Source: a virus
IMG/VR virus record: IMGVR_UViG_3300027969_000311
Coordinates: 1-30,192 of that record
Strand: one strand, 5' to 3'
Length of the DNA stretch: 30,192 nt
A program made the position numbers and the translations under genes. The notes under the pieces are model-generated. The model did no database searches, had not been told where the DNA came from, and was given only the letters and a program-made list of their open reading frames with translations. Positions 28,885-30,192 of this stretch are shown here, one piece after another (position 1 is the stretch's first letter; each line of letters opens with the position of its first letter).

Positions 28885-29178
28885 ATGAACACATCAACTA
28901 TTTTCAAACTTCAAGAAGGTAACACCTACTTTCACTATGACCATCTGAACGGCTCAATGGTCTCAATTGTAACTGATGGATGCTATAGCGGTATCTTTAC
29001 AAGATGCGATTCTAATTGTGCGGTAATGGCTCGTCAATTTCACAAAGAAGAGTATCACAATGTACCTATTATGTATCGTGACTATATACCAGTTACATCA
29101 GAAGAGTATGTAGATGCATTCGATAAGGCAATGGCTAAGTTAGAAGATGCTGCACACATCATGTTTAAATCACTTTAA
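28885..29178 (+). CDS. Hypothetical protein, 97 residues
   Basis: ATG 28885 after a 41-base gap with TAATCAAT-type sequences. The product is compact: beta strands with a Cys/Gly-rich centre (TDGCYSGIFTRCDSNCAVMA) and a C-terminal acidic helix (SEEYVDAFDKAMAKLEDAAHIM). The three close cysteines are not arranged as a standard metal site. No signal or membrane segment. Probably early-expressed from the promoter at 28568. Confidence 0.65.
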   Translation: MNTSTIFKLQEGNTYFHYDHLNGSMVSIVTDGCYSGIFTRCDSNCAVMARQFHKEEYHNVPIMYRDYIPVTSEEYVDAFDKAMAKLEDAAHIMFKSL

Positions 29179-29205
29179 TTTTTAATCAATAAATCCAAAT
29201 CAATT

Positions 29206-29919
29206 ATGTTACCAACACTAAATGCTCCAGTAGGAGGCGAATCAAATTACACGAACAAGATAGCACCAGTAGGTATGCACTTGGCTCGTATCTATCAAAT
29301 CATTGACTTAGGAACTACAGAGCAGACTGGTCAATTTGGTGGTAAGAAAAGAAAGGTTCAGATATTATTTGAACTACCATTAGAAACTGCAGTCTTTGAC
29401 CCTGAAAAGGGTGAGCAACCATTCTATGCACGTAATATGTATACCTTATCAATGCACGAAAAGTCTACACTAAGAAAAGATGTTCACTCAATTGAGGGTA
29501 AGACATTGACTGAAGATGAGGCTAAGAAGTACAATGTATTTAGTTTAATTGGTCGTGAGTGCATGGTCAATATCATTCACAAACAAAGCGGTGAAAAGAC
29601 ATTTGCAAATATTCAGACCATCACACCACTACCTAAAGGTATGGTATGCCCACCAGCAGTTAACCCACCATTGGTATTCTCAACTCAACAACCTGATATG
29701 GAAATATTCAGAAAGCTACCTGAGTTCGTACAAGATAAGATTAAGTTGAGTGATGAATTTATAGCTTATATGAATGCAGAAATGACTGCTAACTACCCAG
29801 CTAATAAACCAGCACCAACACCACTACCTACATTTATTCTTGATAATTCACCAATAAGTAAAAGTGACTTTGACTGGATGCAAGGTGACCAAGAAGACCC
29901 AAGTAAATTACCATTTTAA
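29206..29919 (+). CDS. Single-stranded-DNA-binding-like protein, 237 residues
   Basis: ATG 29206. The N-terminal 140 residues have the strand order of an OB-like phage ssDNA-binding fold (GMHLARIYQIIDLGTTEQTG, then KRKVQILFELPLE, and FSLIGRECMVNIIHKQSGEKTFANIQTI). The C-terminal 90 are proline-rich and flexible and end with an acidic tip D-P-S-K-L-P-F, comparable to the acidic P-F tip through which bacterial SSBs bind partner enzymes. It is followed by what looks like a recombination-associated gene. It would coat and protect ssDNA during replication or recombination. It could alternatively be a DUF669-type phage replication protein. Confidence 0.7.
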   Translation: MLPTLNAPVGGESNYTNKIAPVGMHLARIYQIIDLGTTEQTGQFGGKKRKVQILFELPLETAVFDPEKGEQPFYARNMYTLSMHEKSTLRKDVHSIEGKTLTEDEAKKYNVFSLIGRECMVNIIHKQSGEKTFANIQTITPLPKGMVCPPAVNPPLVFSTQQPDMEIFRKLPEFVQDKIKLSDEFIAYMNAEMTANYPANKPAPTPLPTFILDNSPISKSDFDWMQGDQEDPSKLPF

Positions 29920-29928
29920 TTAATCAAT

Positions 29929-29946
29929 GGGGGTGAAATATCCCCC
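29929..29946 (+). other. GC hairpin just upstream of next gene
   Basis: GGGGG (29929-29933) pairs with CCCCC (29942-29946) with an eight-base loop, and only TT follows. The lack of a T run argues against a terminator; it may protect the 3' end of the SSB-like message or hold back the next gene's start at 29961. Confidence 0.5.
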
Positions 29947-29960
29947 TTAATAAATCCACT

Positions 29961-30192
29961 ATGAAAGCAGAAATAACACTCAAGGTTGATTCACTCTATG
30001 AAGTGATTAACCATTCAAATACTCTCAAGACTCAACAACTAATTAAAGATGCACCATCTAAGGTTGAAGATAAACTATCTTATGACATTACTGAGCATAC
30101 TATCAAATTAGTAAATGAAGTCCTTAAAACGATTGAAACGAGGCGCAAAGCAATTACTTCACCACTTGATGCATATAAGAAGCAAATAATGG
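29961..30192 (+). CDS. Probable recombination-associated protein, N-terminal part (3' partial)
   Basis: ATG 29961; open to the end of the window, 77 residues seen. The opening is a strand (KAEITLKVDSLYEVIN), then a long charged helix, with VNEVLKTIETRRKAITSPLDAYKKQIM near the visible end. This helix pattern (R-K-x-I-T-x-P-L-x-x-x-K-K) is common to phage proteins coded beside ssDNA-binding and recombination genes, often of DUF1351-like or coiled-coil type. It follows the SSB-like gene with a hairpin between. The missing C-terminus prevents a family call. Confidence 0.55.
   Translation, partial: MKAEITLKVDSLYEVINHSNTLKTQQLIKDAPSKVEDKLSYDITEHTIKLVNEVLKTIETRRKAITSPLDAYKKQIM

Noticed and set aside
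1-30192. tRNA genes, CRISPR arrays, insertion sequences, integrase or attachment sites
   Set aside because: Looked for by eye; no cloverleaf-like segments, spaced identical repeats, terminal inverted repeats or recombinase motifs were found. A tRNA scan could still find a divergent one.

Overview
The window is a stretch of a tailed double-stranded DNA phage genome with a long, probably siphovirus-type tail. Every gene I can support is on the + strand. The likely host is a member of the Bacteroidetes. The promoters fit that phylum's primary sigma factor (TTG or TTTG, about 19 bases, then TAnnTTTG), Shine-Dalgarno sequences are almost absent, the DNA is AT-rich, and the structural proteins have the style of Bacteroidetes phages. 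I see no integrase, repressor, tRNA, CRISPR array or insertion sequence, and the window is cut from a larger genome (partial genes at both ends).

Layout. 1-1900: the 3' end of a DnaB-type replicative helicase, then a string of small overlapping genes of unknown role. 1903-3933: a HAD-family phosphatase, then small and large terminase subunits. 3930-5448: small proteins and a tail assembly chaperone carrying a textbook -1 programmed ribosomal frameshift signal (T7 slippery run, 8-base spacer, GC-rich hairpin, SD-like sequence upstream). 5441-12843: tape measure protein with 73-residue tandem repeats, two large tail-tip proteins, and a probable major tail tube protein with its own promoter. 12843-14395: a glycosyltransferase and a SAM-dependent methyltransferase embedded in the structural region. 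14403-19665: portal-like protein with a four-cysteine insertion, minor head protein, scaffold-like coiled-coil protein, a 355-base regulatory gap, and the probable major capsid protein. 19691-24995: terminator, connector/neck proteins, a 975-residue protein that appears to join a neck-type domain to a fibre, and a second small fibre protein. So the tail genes come before the portal and capsid genes, the reverse of the common order.

24996-27605 is a lysis region: GH24 endolysin, small two-helix membrane protein (holin candidate), another membrane protein, a protein made only of a PAS domain and a histidine-kinase phosphoacceptor (HisKA) domain with no ATPase domain, a small protein, and a protein with hydrophobic segments at both ends (spanin candidate). 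27606-30192 begins a second programme of small genes with spaced leaders. It has two near-copy promoters, an ssDNA-binding-like protein, and the start of a probable recombination-associated gene.

The most noteworthy items are the frameshift signal in the chaperone, the phage-borne PAS-HisKA fragment, the neck-fibre fusion, the duplicated promoter-leader with a third half-copy upstream of the capsid gene, and the 73-residue tape-measure repeats. All calls were made by reading the sequence; no database search was run.
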